From Candidozyma auris (taxonomy: Eukaryota; Ascomycota; Pichiomycetes; Serinales; Metschnikowiaceae), in the NCBI RefSeq assembly GCF_003013715.1, contig NC_072813.1:1240001-1304000 (forward strand): a DNA stretch of 64,000 bases. The letters run 5' to 3'. The position numbers and the translations under genes are program-made. This document shows positions 50,788 to 59,912 of the stretch, piece by piece. The first letter of the stretch is position 1. The number at the start of each line of letters is the position of its first letter. A model generated the notes under the pieces. The model did not search any database and was not told the origin of the DNA. It saw nothing but the letters and a program-made list of their open reading frames with translations.

Positions 50788-50823
50788 ATGAGTGAAATGC
50801 TAACTTCACTTACTTCAAGGTGA
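50788..50823 (+). other. 11-codon uORF overlapping DCN1 start
   Basis: ATG at 50788 (with a second in-frame ATG at 50797) reads 11 codons to TGA at 50821-50823. The stop overlaps the DCN1 start codon as TGATG. Confidence 0.6.
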
Positions 50824-51657
50824 TGGTATGTGAAAATACAAGAATCCTGAACGCAGACATTTACTAACCCTCAGGCACGGCTCCTGAAAACAAACGCTAA
50901 GGCCCAATTTATAGATGTCACCCAGGCGAAGTCCTCGGTGGCTACAAGGTATCTTGAACAGGCTGATTGGAATGTGGAAGAAGCATTAAGGGAATACTAT
51001 AATGAAAACCCTCCATATGACCCAAAGTTGGAAAATTTGTTCGATAAGTATATGGATCCAGAGAATCATGATCTTATTCTGATCGACGGTACGTTGGCGT
51101 ACCTCAATGATTTGGGGATCGACCCGGAAGAGGTCTTGAGTTTAATCGTGGCATATGTTCTAAAAAGCCCACAAACAGGCGAGTTTAGAAGAAATTCCTT
51201 CGTTCAAATTTGGCTGTCACTATCGATAAATACAATCGATGGGATGCGTCTGTTCTTGTTAGAGAAAGAGAACACCATGGAGACATCGGTGGACGAGTTT
51301 GAGCCCTTCTACCAGTTTGTGTTTGAGTTTGTGAGGGGCTCTGACTCTCGCATTAAAGTCATTTCCTCTGAGGAAGCAATTATCTACTGGCAGATGCTTT
51401 TGGACAAGAGGTTCCCGAAATCAACCGAAAGACTACAGCAATGGTACGAGTTTGTGCAAGAAACAAAGAAGAGTATTACTCGCGATTCCTGGAACATGTT
51501 CTTCAAATTCCTTGTACAAGTCATTGAGAAAGACCCTAGTTCCCTATCAGGATACGACGAGGCTAGCGCATGGCCTTCTCTTGTCGATGAATACATTGAG
51601 TGGTTAGAGGAGAGCGGGAAGCTACAAAAAGGAGACGACATGTCTCTTATATTTTAA
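50823..51657 (+). CDS. DCN1: Dcn1 cullin neddylation ligase, one intron
   Basis: 261-residue scaffold-type E3 that promotes Rub1/NEDD8 transfer to cullins. Coding exons are 50823-50825 (only the ATG) and 50875-51657. After splicing the protein starts M-A-R-L-S(CUG)-K-T-N-A, continuing into the UBA domain (AQFIDVTQAKSSVATRYLEQ, WNVEEALREYY). The PONY domain follows (about 55-255): LNDLGIDPEEV, RRNSFVQIW, then WNMFFKFLVQVI, YDEASAWPSLVDEYIEWL. The UBA segment and start match Dcn1 proteins elsewhere. Next to APC2, another cullin-related gene, but divergent neighbours here need not be linked in function. Confidence 0.92.
50826..50874 (+). other. Intron of DCN1
   Basis: 49 nt, donor GTATGT, branch TACTAAC followed by CCTCAG, placed directly after the start codon. 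Confidence 0.92.
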
Positions 51658-51715
51658 TCTATAAATACTACAGATGCGCTCTGCGCTAGAATTAAATTTG
51701 GTTGTGTACCAGCCA

Positions 51716-52969
51716 TCAATTGAGAAGCTTTTCGATGCTTGGCTTGCGAAGCAATAGTAGCGTTTTTGACGCATCTTCAAGCTTGCCATCTTCCGACGAC
51801 AGGTCGACTTCATATTCACAAGTTGCCCCTATATGAGCTGTCATGTTGTTTGCTGGGACGCGAGACTTGAAATACAATCGTTTCGGATAAGAAGTAGACT
51901 TTTCCGTACCCTCCTCATTTGAAGGGACAGGCGCACTTGTTGGGATGGCGGGATCAGGCAAAACAAAAGACGCTTTCTTAGTATTCAGCTTGATTGGTAT
52001 GGTGAATGGCGATGTGGCAGACGATACGGAACCGGACCTTGTTTGAGAGGTCAGATACAGAAAGCTCTTGTTGACTTGGTCGAGTTGATCCATCAGCAGG
52101 AACCTTCCTATACTCTTTTGCAATTGTACCTGTTGTTGAGCAAATGCACTCTTTTGGTCACCTGAATACTTCCCTAGAAGAGATAATAATGGTGCTATGT
52201 CTGGTGTTGAGTCTGGGCTAGGAAGCTGCTCTTCATCCGAAGACGACTTTCTGGAGATCAATGGGGGAGCGGGGCTCAGCTTCTCTTCATCCCGTTGTAG
52301 AGTGCCAACAGCTGGGCGGTTCTGTGTCGGTTCATCTTCGTTGTCTTCCTTTATGGACTCACAAGTGGAGTTCAGGGACTTTGGGGTGGGAGCAGCAAGA
52401 TCAGAGAAGTGAAAGTCCTTGTCGATATTCCTGTACTGATTCACATCTATAGGAACCTGGGTGAAGCTAGTGTCGTAACTATAATCCTTCACATTTTGCG
52501 ATAAAAGTTCGTGTTGCTTCTGGATGATATGATGCAAGTACAAAATGTACTCTACCGAGGATTTGAGGATTGTGAGCTTGTACATGCCGTCAATCTTGGA
52601 TCCGTTGTTCGAAGATGAGTTTTTCTTTGCGGTGTTATCCGTATTGCGGCAGGCGGGAATAATGTACTTGAGAGCTTCAAACTCACGGTTGATCTTGACC
52701 CGCCTCCTTTTTTCTATAATGGAATGAAGCTGCTTCGTTTCGTTTTTTCTGCGTGCCAATTCGTCATCATCGACGAAAGAGCTGGATCTCCTTCGTTTCT
52801 TTTTTGGCTGTTCAGTTGTGGATGCAACTGCAGCTATCGAGGGAGACCCACCACTTGAGGAAGTATTATAGACATTATTGAGAATTTCATAATTATTATC
52901 CTCAGGGTCGATATCTTTATTAAGTTGGATGATCGTTGTTTTCAACGAGGGTGGAGGCGGTAATTGCAT
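51716..52969 (-). CDS. bHLH transcription factor
   Basis: 417 residues. The bHLH domain lies at about 78-155: basic region with H-E-R pattern (LHSIIEKRRRVKINREFEAL, H5-E9-R13), helix 1 ending KYIIPACR, an unusually long Asn/Ser/Lys-rich loop, then helix 2 (KLTILKSSVEYILYLHHII). H-E-R with Arg13 predicts CACGTG binding. The rest is Ser/Pro/Glu-rich, probably disordered. It lacks the Tyr that marks Tye7/Hms1-type SREBP-like factors. Candidates are the clade's Ino2-like or another orphan bHLH; I could not decide. Two CACGTG sites lie 440-455 bp upstream. It converges on DCN1 (58-bp gap). Confidence 0.85.
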   Translation of the reverse strand: MQLPPPPSLKTTIIQLNKDIDPEDNNYEILNNVYNTSSSGGSPSIAAVASTTEQPKKKRRRSSSFVDDDELARRKNETKQLHSIIEKRRRVKINREFEALKYIIPACRNTDNTAKKNSSSNNGSKIDGMYKLTILKSSVEYILYLHHIIQKQHELLSQNVKDYSYDTSFTQVPIDVNQYRNIDKDFHFSDLAAPTPKSLNSTCESIKEDNEDEPTQNRPAVGTLQRDEEKLSPAPPLISRKSSSDEEQLPSPDSTPDIAPLLSLLGKYSGDQKSAFAQQQVQLQKSIGRFLLMDQLDQVNKSFLYLTSQTRSGSVSSATSPFTIPIKLNTKKASFVLPDPAIPTSAPVPSNEEGTEKSTSYPKRLYFKSRVPANNMTAHIGATCEYEVDLSSEDGKLEDASKTLLLLRKPSIEKLLN

Positions 52970-53083
52970 TTCTTGAAGTTGGATGAGTTTCAGTGAAGAT
53001 CACAGAGATTGTGATATTACAAGCGCCGGAGCATATATAAGGGTGGGCTAGGGGACTCGCGAGCGATAGCGAAATTAGTGCTG

Positions 53084-53093
53084 TTTGCAACCA
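53084..53093 (+). promoter_or_regulatory. TTYGCARCCA element
   Basis: TTTGCAACCA, 115 bp 5' of the bHLH start. Confidence 0.55.
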
Positions 53094-53409
53094 CTCGATG
53101 CACGTTTTGCTTCCCACGTTTTGCTCACACGAAGGGCTACAAATTCCACGCTGCTTAAAAGGCCAGAAATTTTCAAAAAAATTTTAAAAAGTCTACAGAA
53201 GATCAGCTCTTTATCACGTTATCAACTTTGAAGCTCTATCGTGTTTTTTGGTGATGAACTTCTTCGTGTTGACTACGTGGTTTACTCACACGACAACTCT
53301 TTGCGGACTATTAGGAGAAAGGACCCACATGTCTCGTGCCAGACATACACAAGGCCTTGCGGCAGAGAAGCCTGGGGCGATGCAATTAATACTTGTGCTG
53401 TGCAGGCCA

Positions 53410-53424
53410 CACGTGGGACACGTG
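53410..53424. promoter_or_regulatory. Paired CACGTG E-boxes
   Basis: CACGTG at 53410-53415 and 53419-53424, nine bases apart start to start, 5' of the bHLH gene. Autoregulation or Cbf1 binding is possible. Confidence 0.55.
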
Positions 53425-53629
53425 CCACGGGCGATTTAAAATTTTACTTGAATAAGAGATTTTTACCCGAGTGTTAGGGCAGTGAAAAGATTTGTTTGAT
53501 TTGGCGAATTCGAAAATGTTGCCACTCTTCTCGCCTTTTATTTTTTTTATGGACAGCGTAAAGTTGAACACTCCAGACGGAAGCTTCTACTATGTAGGCC
53601 TCTGGGGGGAGGGGGGCTATGTACCGGAA

Positions 53630-53639
53630 TGGCTGCGAA
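53630..53639 (-). promoter_or_regulatory. TTYGCARCCA element
   Basis: TGGCTGCGAA on plus, about 660 bp 5' of the bHLH start and 300 bp past the acetyltransferase stop. Confidence 0.45.
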
Positions 53640-53941
53640 AAGTGTCTTCTACTATGGAAACACTCCACGATTCAAGTGGTATGCACCGGAGATCTGTGCC
53701 GTTAAAATCCTCGGAGGGGCGATCCTCAAACGGTTTTATAAGTGAGAGGGGTGGAGGGTTCCTTTTTTTATTTGTCTACTGTGTGACTGTTTTGTTGTCC
53801 CCTTCAAGCATAAGAAGTATACAAACACTTATACCGGCAGTGGATTAAACACTTTTTATCAACGATTCTTCATCTGGTCACCTTTTTCCTTTAATTTTTC
53901 TTCTTTTCATTGATTTTGTATTCTCTTATGTCGTCAACTCT

Positions 53942-55360
53942 TCAAGACATTAAAGTGGCTCTGAACAGCAGAAGGAATTCGTCCATAAGCTTTTTGCCAT
54001 CTTCCTCCCAGTGGTCCATATCTTCAACACAAGACACACAGATATGAAGCCCTCCCTTCGGAGTGCTCACCACCGACAAGGTGAGGTGGGTTATAGAAAC
54101 ACCCTGAGTGAAAAACATATCGGTTACTTCCCAGCCTCCACGGGAGAATTTTTTGCAGCCGATATTGGAGATTTCAATGGCGCCACGTCCGTTACGATCG
54201 CCCATTTCCTCCTCGAACCAATCCCATACGTTCACGTACCGAAGCATCCCGGCAAACTTGAAGGCACTTCTTGAAGCCATGGTCTTGTCAAGCTGCTGCT
54301 TTAGATGGTCTCCCACCTTCTTCACTGTCGAAAGCTTAGGTGGAACAAAGGGTAGTGTCTGTGACATGTAGAGGCCAAACCGCAGTTGGATGGCATGCTC
54401 AGGAATATAACGGCGCCCACAAAGAGCAATGGGAATGTTGATACTACGCCGTTGGCTTGGCTTGTATCCCTGAATGCGGTTAGCGTATGGCACAAGGTGT
54501 TCTTGCATAGCGGTATAGGCACAACCACCTATGTATGGGGTCAAGGTCAAGGCGTTCATTTTGCATTTGGCCAAAAGCTGGGCAGTCTCCAGCGGGGTGA
54601 AGGAAAGAAGACGGTGTTTCAGCACATTAAATTTCCTCTGTGGCACTGGGTTGAATTTCGGGTACTTGTATGTGTTGGGAGTCCCCTTCAGAAACAACAC
54701 TAAGAAGAAATGAACCAAGAAATGAGGCAAAATGATCTCAAGTAGCAACGTCTTGATCTTGTAAAGCGTAGGTGTTTCGTACAAGTGCGGCGCCACAATC
54801 TCCAGCGACGGTTGAGGAGCTAGGTTATCTGCCTCAGCATTAAATAACTGAGTCCTCACCGTGGTTGGCTGCAACTTTTCCACTTCGTCAAAGCACCAGA
54901 GTAGCTCATCAAAGACATTGGCGCTAGCGTTGCCGTCAAAGAATATATGGTTGCAAACAAAAACCAAGACCGAAGGCTCGTTGTTGCGAAGCTTAACGTT
55001 GAACATCTTCCATGTGGGTCTGTCCACATTAAGTGGCAATTCTACGGCGTCCAACTGCTCCAACAACTCGGGCCCATAACTGGCGGCTTCCAAAGGTTGT
55101 ACCGCCTGGTCATAGGCGATCTTCAGGACCGATCTCACCACGAAGTTGTCGCCATTGTGTTTCCTGTCACCATTTTTTTCACGAAAGAAATTTAGCGAGA
55201 ACACCGGGTTCTTGAGGATCATCATCCTCAAGGCATTCAGAAGGAGCACATCGTCAATGGGCTTGTTGAAGCGAGCAGACACGCTGAAGCCGTTGTTGCA
55301 GTAGCCCATTGTGAGCCTGCAAAGGTAGTACCGTTCCACTGGCCCTACGGGTCTGGACAT
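53942..55360 (-). CDS. Alcohol O-acetyltransferase-like enzyme (ATF1/2 family)
   Basis: 472 residues of the fungal alcohol acetyltransferase family (BAHD/carnitine-acyltransferase-like fold), which makes acetate esters or acetylates sterols/toxic amines from acetyl-CoA. The catalytic HxxxDG motif is intact (CNHIFFDGNAS, about 137-144). The N-terminus MSRPVGPVERYYLCRL is a common family start. A hydrophobic stretch (about 210-240, LLLEIILPHFLVHFFLVLFL) could be a membrane-binding helix. The C-terminal part includes RRSINIPIALCGRRYIP and ends at about family length. Substrate cannot be told from sequence. Confidence 0.82.
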   Translation of the reverse strand: MSRPVGPVERYYLCRLTMGYCNNGFSVSARFNKPIDDVLLLNALRMMILKNPVFSLNFFREKNGDRKHNGDNFVVRSVLKIAYDQAVQPLEAASYGPELLEQLDAVELPLNVDRPTWKMFNVKLRNNEPSVLVFVCNHIFFDGNASANVFDELLWCFDEVEKLQPTTVRTQLFNAEADNLAPQPSLEIVAPHLYETPTLYKIKTLLLEIILPHFLVHFFLVLFLKGTPNTYKYPKFNPVPQRKFNVLKHRLLSFTPLETAQLLAKCKMNALTLTPYIGGCAYTAMQEHLVPYANRIQGYKPSQRRSINIPIALCGRRYIPEHAIQLRFGLYMSQTLPFVPPKLSTVKKVGDHLKQQLDKTMASRSAFKFAGMLRYVNVWDWFEEEMGDRNGRGAIEISNIGCKKFSRGGWEVTDMFFTQGVSITHLTLSVVSTPKGGLHICVSCVEDMDHWEEDGKKLMDEFLLLFRATLMS

Positions 55361-56607
55361 CCTGGAGATTCAAAGATGGTCACGAAATCAAAAACACAAG
55401 ATCTTGAAAGGAGGCATGGGACTCAAGGGGGTCTTATAGGCAACCAGGAAGGGCATGTTGGGGCTATAGTTGAAAATTTCGCAGCCACTGTTTTGAAGGC
55501 GGTCGCGGAAAACGCACTCGGTCCCACGCTGTCTATTGTCCAGTAGCTGCAAAAGGACCAACTTTTCTCAAGTAAGCATTGTAGCGCCTCGAATATAGAC
55601 GTAATTCGGAAACAGGATTTTCTGGGGTCCACGTCAAGTATAATAAATATTGCTCGTGCCTAGCCAGGAACCATATGGCCAGGTCGTTTTTGCGCACCTT
55701 CTATCGTATGCCTGGCAAGTAGGCCCAGAGGTTATTAGCTCAGGGGCACACATGAATCCATATACTTTTGACATTGTTCAAATCACCTCTTTCAACGTCT
55801 TATTAGCGTGCCTTACAATATACCATGCGCTTGGCCTTCTCATTTCTCCCCCCAATGCCCTGAAACTGTGGTAGCAAAACTGAAGTTTTTGCCGATTTTG
55901 TGCAACCTTCCCGCGCTCGTAGCCCAGGGCGCAATTGAAGGCCTCCATACTAGCCGGTCTCAGTAGGTGGACGCTGAGAATGTGTGAGCGGGCAGCTGGT
56001 GTCAGTGAGTTCTCAGGCGAAAGAATGAAGGCTTTAACGGTGACACATACATTTCGGTGTAGAGCTCTTTGATTCTATTTGATGTGCAATCTATAAACTT
56101 CAGATTTCGTAGTAATTTACTCTAGAACTTCAACTCAACGTAGCAGTTTTAGTTTCCCCTGGGGCATCCTTCTCCCTCTGTGCTCCATTTGCGCAATTCG
56201 CTTTCCCTGCACTGACAGAAAACCACCACCAGTGTGGAGGCTGCAAATTTCCGCATCGGCAACTGCTCGTAGTTTTAGCACCCGTGTGAAGTTGCCCCGT
56301 GCCCTTGAAACGGAAAACTGAAATATCCAGGCATGTGTCCTTTTTTTTTTTTTTTTCTTTTTTTTACCTTGTATTCTGCTCTGTTGCGAATTCCTCGTTC
56401 AATTTTTTCTATTTTCTTCTCCATGATGGTCAGAGCCAAGTATCCCTGTGGAGCCTGGTCGGCTCGGCAGCTAAAAGGCTTCCATACCTGCCTGTCTTCT
56501 ACGCACCCTCCGCTGGGCCCTGCGTAATTCTGCTCGGTGATTGTAGAGATTTCTGGCTATCTTCGTAAGTGATCCCTTTTTCATCTCGAGTCAGATCCAC
56601 TTTCTCC
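55361..56607. other. Divergent intergenic region
   Basis: About 1.25 kb. One exact TTYGCARCCA element (55478), a near match (56238-56247) and a long T-run (56338-56365). No gene recognised. Confidence 0.5.
55478..55487 (+). promoter_or_regulatory. TTYGCARCCA element
   Basis: TTCGCAGCCA, 118 bp 5' of the acetyltransferase-like start. Confidence 0.55.
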
Positions 56608-58683
56608 ATGGCAAAGCTGGCGTCCCGAAGAAGGCACACCAACTCGAAGCTTGGGTGTGCCAATTGCAAACGAAAAAAGATTCGCTGTGACGAGGAACTC
56701 CCGCAGTGTCTCAACTGCCGCAAGGGGAGAAAAGAGACATGTTCCTACTTGTCCTTGTCGAGCGCTGAGATCAACAGGATCAAGTTGACCCATTCCTTGA
56801 GAAACTCTCAAAATAAGCTTTTGGCAAGCAGCTTCAGGCTTCCGACGTCGACCAACTCCGCATGGAAATCCGAGCGTTTGTCGCTGGTGGTTCGCTTGCC
56901 TGATGAAAAGAATGGCGATGACAACATGCTTGAGTTTAAGTTTGAATTCTCCATGCTTGAGAGCAAATATCCCATGCTGCGGTATCCATCTGTGCAATTC
57001 CACAATGTGTTCGTTGACTCGATTGACTCAGAATACGGTGTGGATCATGACTACAGGTCCCCGTCGGACCCTCACTTCGCTCTGTCTGAAATACTCTCCT
57101 CGAGCGAGTCGATAGCGGCTCCAAATGAGAAGGGCCTTCCTAATTGCATTCAGGTGAGAACCACCTTCACAAGACTTAATCATCGAGCCTTATTCGACAA
57201 GTCTTTCTTTAAATACAACCCCATCTGCACTTTACTCCACAGGTTCAGTCCTGAGCTTGTTTTTTCAAGGATATTCTTCGTTTGCCAAAAAACTTTTGGT
57301 GCCTCTTTGCTGCTTCTGCGTATTAAGCAGGATTCCATCATAGGTCGCTCGATCCAGAAGCACGCCATAACTTCCTTAGAGTCAAAGTGCATCGCCGCTG
57401 CCAATGAGATACGACAGCTGTTTCCGGAAGCTATACGAGTGTTTCAGCATAATTTGCGTGACGAAAAGCAGCCGGTGCACGAAATGAACACTCAGAGACT
57501 TTACTTAGCATTCGCCAACTGGTTGGCTGCAACGACTCTATCTGTTCTCGATTGCTCGATACCAACTGTTTTCACTTTTCTTGTGGGCCAAAGTATAATC
57601 TTCGAAGAGTATCTTAGTCATGCTTTAAAGCACGACAATACTGAGGTCTCAGGTGTGCAGTGGCTCTCGCTTATGAAGAAAAATATCCTATTTATTCATT
57701 TACCTCCTTACGAACCGGCATTTCTCTTCGAGATGCGTTGCAACTTAGAGGTTGTCTTTGGTATGCTCAAAAACCCAATAGTTACATTTGAAAATCAAAC
57801 GGACTTGTTGTATTATAAAAGACTAAAATATTACTGTGGCCAAATGCTTGAGTTTCTTGAGACTGAAATGCTCCCAGTGGTCTACTCATCCAGAAATGAG
57901 CATTTTGTCACGACTTATCCTCCCAGCTTGATGTACAATGTCGTTAGAAAATGGGTATTTTTAATGCCCAACAAATTCAATCTTTGTGTGAATAACACCT
58001 TGGGGAATACATTTCTCAGATACCTCTCTGACACAGTGAAAATGTATAGGGCTGCAATATCAGTGGGACTTGATGCCGTGTTTCCGACTGCCAGGTATCT
58101 ACTATCTTTAGGCTTTGAAGACCCCACGTTTACTATGCATCAACACTGTTCCTATGCAAAACCTCTGCTTGATGACTTTGAGGATGCATCATTTTCTGAA
58201 CTAATATGGCGGCATAATGTTTATGCTCTTCGAATTTACAGTTTTTTCCGCAGAAGATTCGACTTATACAGAAATCATGTTATTTGGAAAGGATCCTTTT
58301 CCGATATTAACTCGAGCAATCGTTTCAGTGCAAGACACATGAAGAATGCTCTCGAAATACCAGTGAGAAGCTTTAGTCATCTGCCCTTGAGTCCAGAGCA
58401 TTATGCTCGTCAAATACATGGACATTATGATTCGATTCTCAAGGACCCCTCAGCATCTGCAGTGTACACCCGTCCTGATGACCCGAACGAAAGGCTCTTT
58501 CAGAAAGCTGCACTGTTCGATCTCTTTGATCTAAGTCATGAGGTGAATTTGACTCCCACTTTATCATGTCAGTATGATTATGTTCCAGATATTGGAAAGT
58601 GTATGGAGGAGACTACTCACTCCTTTGAAGATTTGAAAAATTACTTCGAAGACCGCAAATGCATCTTACAAGGCATATTTTAG
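56608..58683 (+). CDS. Zn2Cys6 transcription factor
   Basis: 691-residue fungal zinc-cluster factor. The N-terminus carries six Cys in the C-x2-C-x6-C-x6-C-x2-C-x7-C pattern (CANCKRKKIRC, then CLNCRKGRKETC), preceded by basic RRRHTNSKLG. The remainder is the long helical regulatory region of this class, without other named domains. ATG 56608 is chosen because the open frame upstream (to 56569) begins with a non-ATG codon; it also places the Zn cluster near the start as usual. Target genes are not predictable; the divergent neighbour is the acetyltransferase-like gene, a possible but unproven target. Confidence 0.88.
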   Translation: MAKLASRRRHTNSKLGCANCKRKKIRCDEELPQCLNCRKGRKETCSYLSLSSAEINRIKLTHSLRNSQNKLLASSFRLPTSTNSAWKSERLSLVVRLPDEKNGDDNMLEFKFEFSMLESKYPMLRYPSVQFHNVFVDSIDSEYGVDHDYRSPSDPHFALSEILSSSESIAAPNEKGLPNCIQVRTTFTRLNHRALFDKSFFKYNPICTLLHRFSPELVFSRIFFVCQKTFGASLLLLRIKQDSIIGRSIQKHAITSLESKCIAAANEIRQLFPEAIRVFQHNLRDEKQPVHEMNTQRLYLAFANWLAATTLSVLDCSIPTVFTFLVGQSIIFEEYLSHALKHDNTEVSGVQWLSLMKKNILFIHLPPYEPAFLFEMRCNLEVVFGMLKNPIVTFENQTDLLYYKRLKYYCGQMLEFLETEMLPVVYSSRNEHFVTTYPPSLMYNVVRKWVFLMPNKFNLCVNNTLGNTFLRYLSDTVKMYRAAISVGLDAVFPTARYLLSLGFEDPTFTMHQHCSYAKPLLDDFEDASFSELIWRHNVYALRIYSFFRRRFDLYRNHVIWKGSFSDINSSNRFSARHMKNALEIPVRSFSHLPLSPEHYARQIHGHYDSILKDPSASAVYTRPDDPNERLFQKAALFDLFDLSHEVNLTPTLSCQYDYVPDIGKCMEETTHSFEDLKNYFEDRKCILQGIF

Positions 58684-58836
58684 CTTGAATACTGAAGCTA
58701 ACGATCTTGATACCCTATTCACCTTTTTCGCCAGGTCCATATCGCTGGCTACTTCATGAACATAAAGTGCTCAGTAGAAATTCTTTTAAAGCAGGATGTA
58801 TAGAAATTTAATTCACAGATCATTCAATGTGCTCAT

Positions 58837-58846
58837 TTTGCAGCCA
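58837..58846 (+). promoter_or_regulatory. TTYGCARCCA element
   Basis: TTTGCAGCCA, 130 bp 5' of the RRP40 ATG. Confidence 0.55.
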
Positions 58847-58975
58847 CCTTTAAGCCTGTAGTAAACCCGTACACCATCATTACTTGTGCGAGACCAGGCA
58901 TCGCGATATCTACACTCACGTACAAGTTCATTCCACACATCAAGCACCACCACCTCAAAACTCGCATTCCAGACC

Positions 58976-59770
58976 ATGAGCAGGATAATAATACCTGGAG
59001 ATTCTTTGTTGAAGGGCATCTCAGAGGAAGATGAGATCACCATAGGACCAGGTATTTATAAAACCCCGAAAACTCAAGAAATCATACCGCAACAAGCAGG
59101 CTACCTCAAAGTAATTGAAAAGAAAGGAAACGACAAACTACTCTTTATTGAATCCAATTCGAAAAGATATATTCCCCAAGTAAATGATCTTGTTGTGGGT
59201 GTCGTCACGGGAACTTTTGGTGACTTCTTCAAAGTCTCTCTACAGGACAACTCCCAGCAGGTACAGCTATCAATGATGGCGTTTCCCAACGCCAGCAAGA
59301 AGAACCGTCCAAATCTAAAGGTAGGCCAAGCGGTTTACGCAAGGATAAGCGAGGCTAACCCTGAAGTTGATATCGAGATTGAGTGCATAGACCCTGAAAC
59401 AGGTAAGGAGGGGGGATTCGGCCCTCTTGATGAGAGCGGGTTTTTGTTTCACGTCAACCTAAATTTTGCCAGAGAGTTGCTTTTCAATAAAAGTTGCATT
59501 TTCTTGGAGAAGCTCGCGGCAAAGTACCCTTTCGAAATTGCCATTGGCATTAACGGAAGGATCTGGATAAAAGTCGGTGAAGGGCTTTCGAAGAAAACGA
59601 CAGAGACGAAGGAGGAAGAAGATGTAGACATGGACAAGTCAGATGTGTCGTTCAAAGATATGATGCTAACGTTGGCAGCAGCAAACTATTTACAGGCGTG
59701 CCAGAGAATAACTCAAGATAAGGCGGATGCAGCTCTTAAGAACGCATTCAAAGGGACTGGCAACTTATAG
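58976..59770 (+). CDS. RRP40: Exosome cap subunit Rrp40
   Basis: 264-residue S1/KH subunit of the RNA exosome cap, guiding RNA into the core. The N-terminal domain starts MSRIIIPGDSLL. The S1 domain follows (YIPQVNDLVVGVVTGTFGDFFKV) with LSMMAFPNASKKNRP, and the KH-like domain has the GxNG motif (IGINGRIWIK). An in-frame ATG at 58886 would add 30 residues without family support and is rejected. The element at 58837 lies upstream of both. Confidence 0.95.
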   Translation: MSRIIIPGDSLLKGISEEDEITIGPGIYKTPKTQEIIPQQAGYLKVIEKKGNDKLLFIESNSKRYIPQVNDLVVGVVTGTFGDFFKVSLQDNSQQVQLSMMAFPNASKKNRPNLKVGQAVYARISEANPEVDIEIECIDPETGKEGGFGPLDESGFLFHVNLNFARELLFNKSCIFLEKLAAKYPFEIAIGINGRIWIKVGEGLSKKTTETKEEEDVDMDKSDVSFKDMMLTLAAANYLQACQRITQDKADAALKNAFKGTGNL

Positions 59771-59846
59771 GTGAAGTAGATCAGGAATAAATAAGAGAGG
59801 TAGGCTCGGCACTATTTTACGTACGCTTGTAGAGCCTTGATTAATA

Positions 59847-59856
59847 TGGCTGCGAA
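59847..59856 (-). promoter_or_regulatory. TTYGCARCCA element
   Basis: TGGCTGCGAA on plus, 57 bp 5' of the PPM2 ATG, inside the 142-bp gap after RRP40. Confidence 0.6.
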
Positions 59857-59912
59857 AACGAAAAAATCCGATGATCATCTCGCAGTAACTTGATCTTACC
59901 ACTAAAGGGACA

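Larger units (their letters stand above)
50012..50822. other. Divergent intergenic region APC2/DCN1
   Basis: About 800 bp with two TTYGCARCCA elements (50093 minus, 50592 plus), one near each gene, and a long T-run (50711-50727). No further gene recognised. Confidence 0.55.
52970..53941. other. bHLH gene upstream region
   Basis: About 970 bp upstream of the bHLH gene and downstream of the acetyltransferase-like gene. Holds two CACGTG boxes and two TTYGCARCCA elements. ORFs in 53241-53848 are not supported. Confidence 0.5.
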
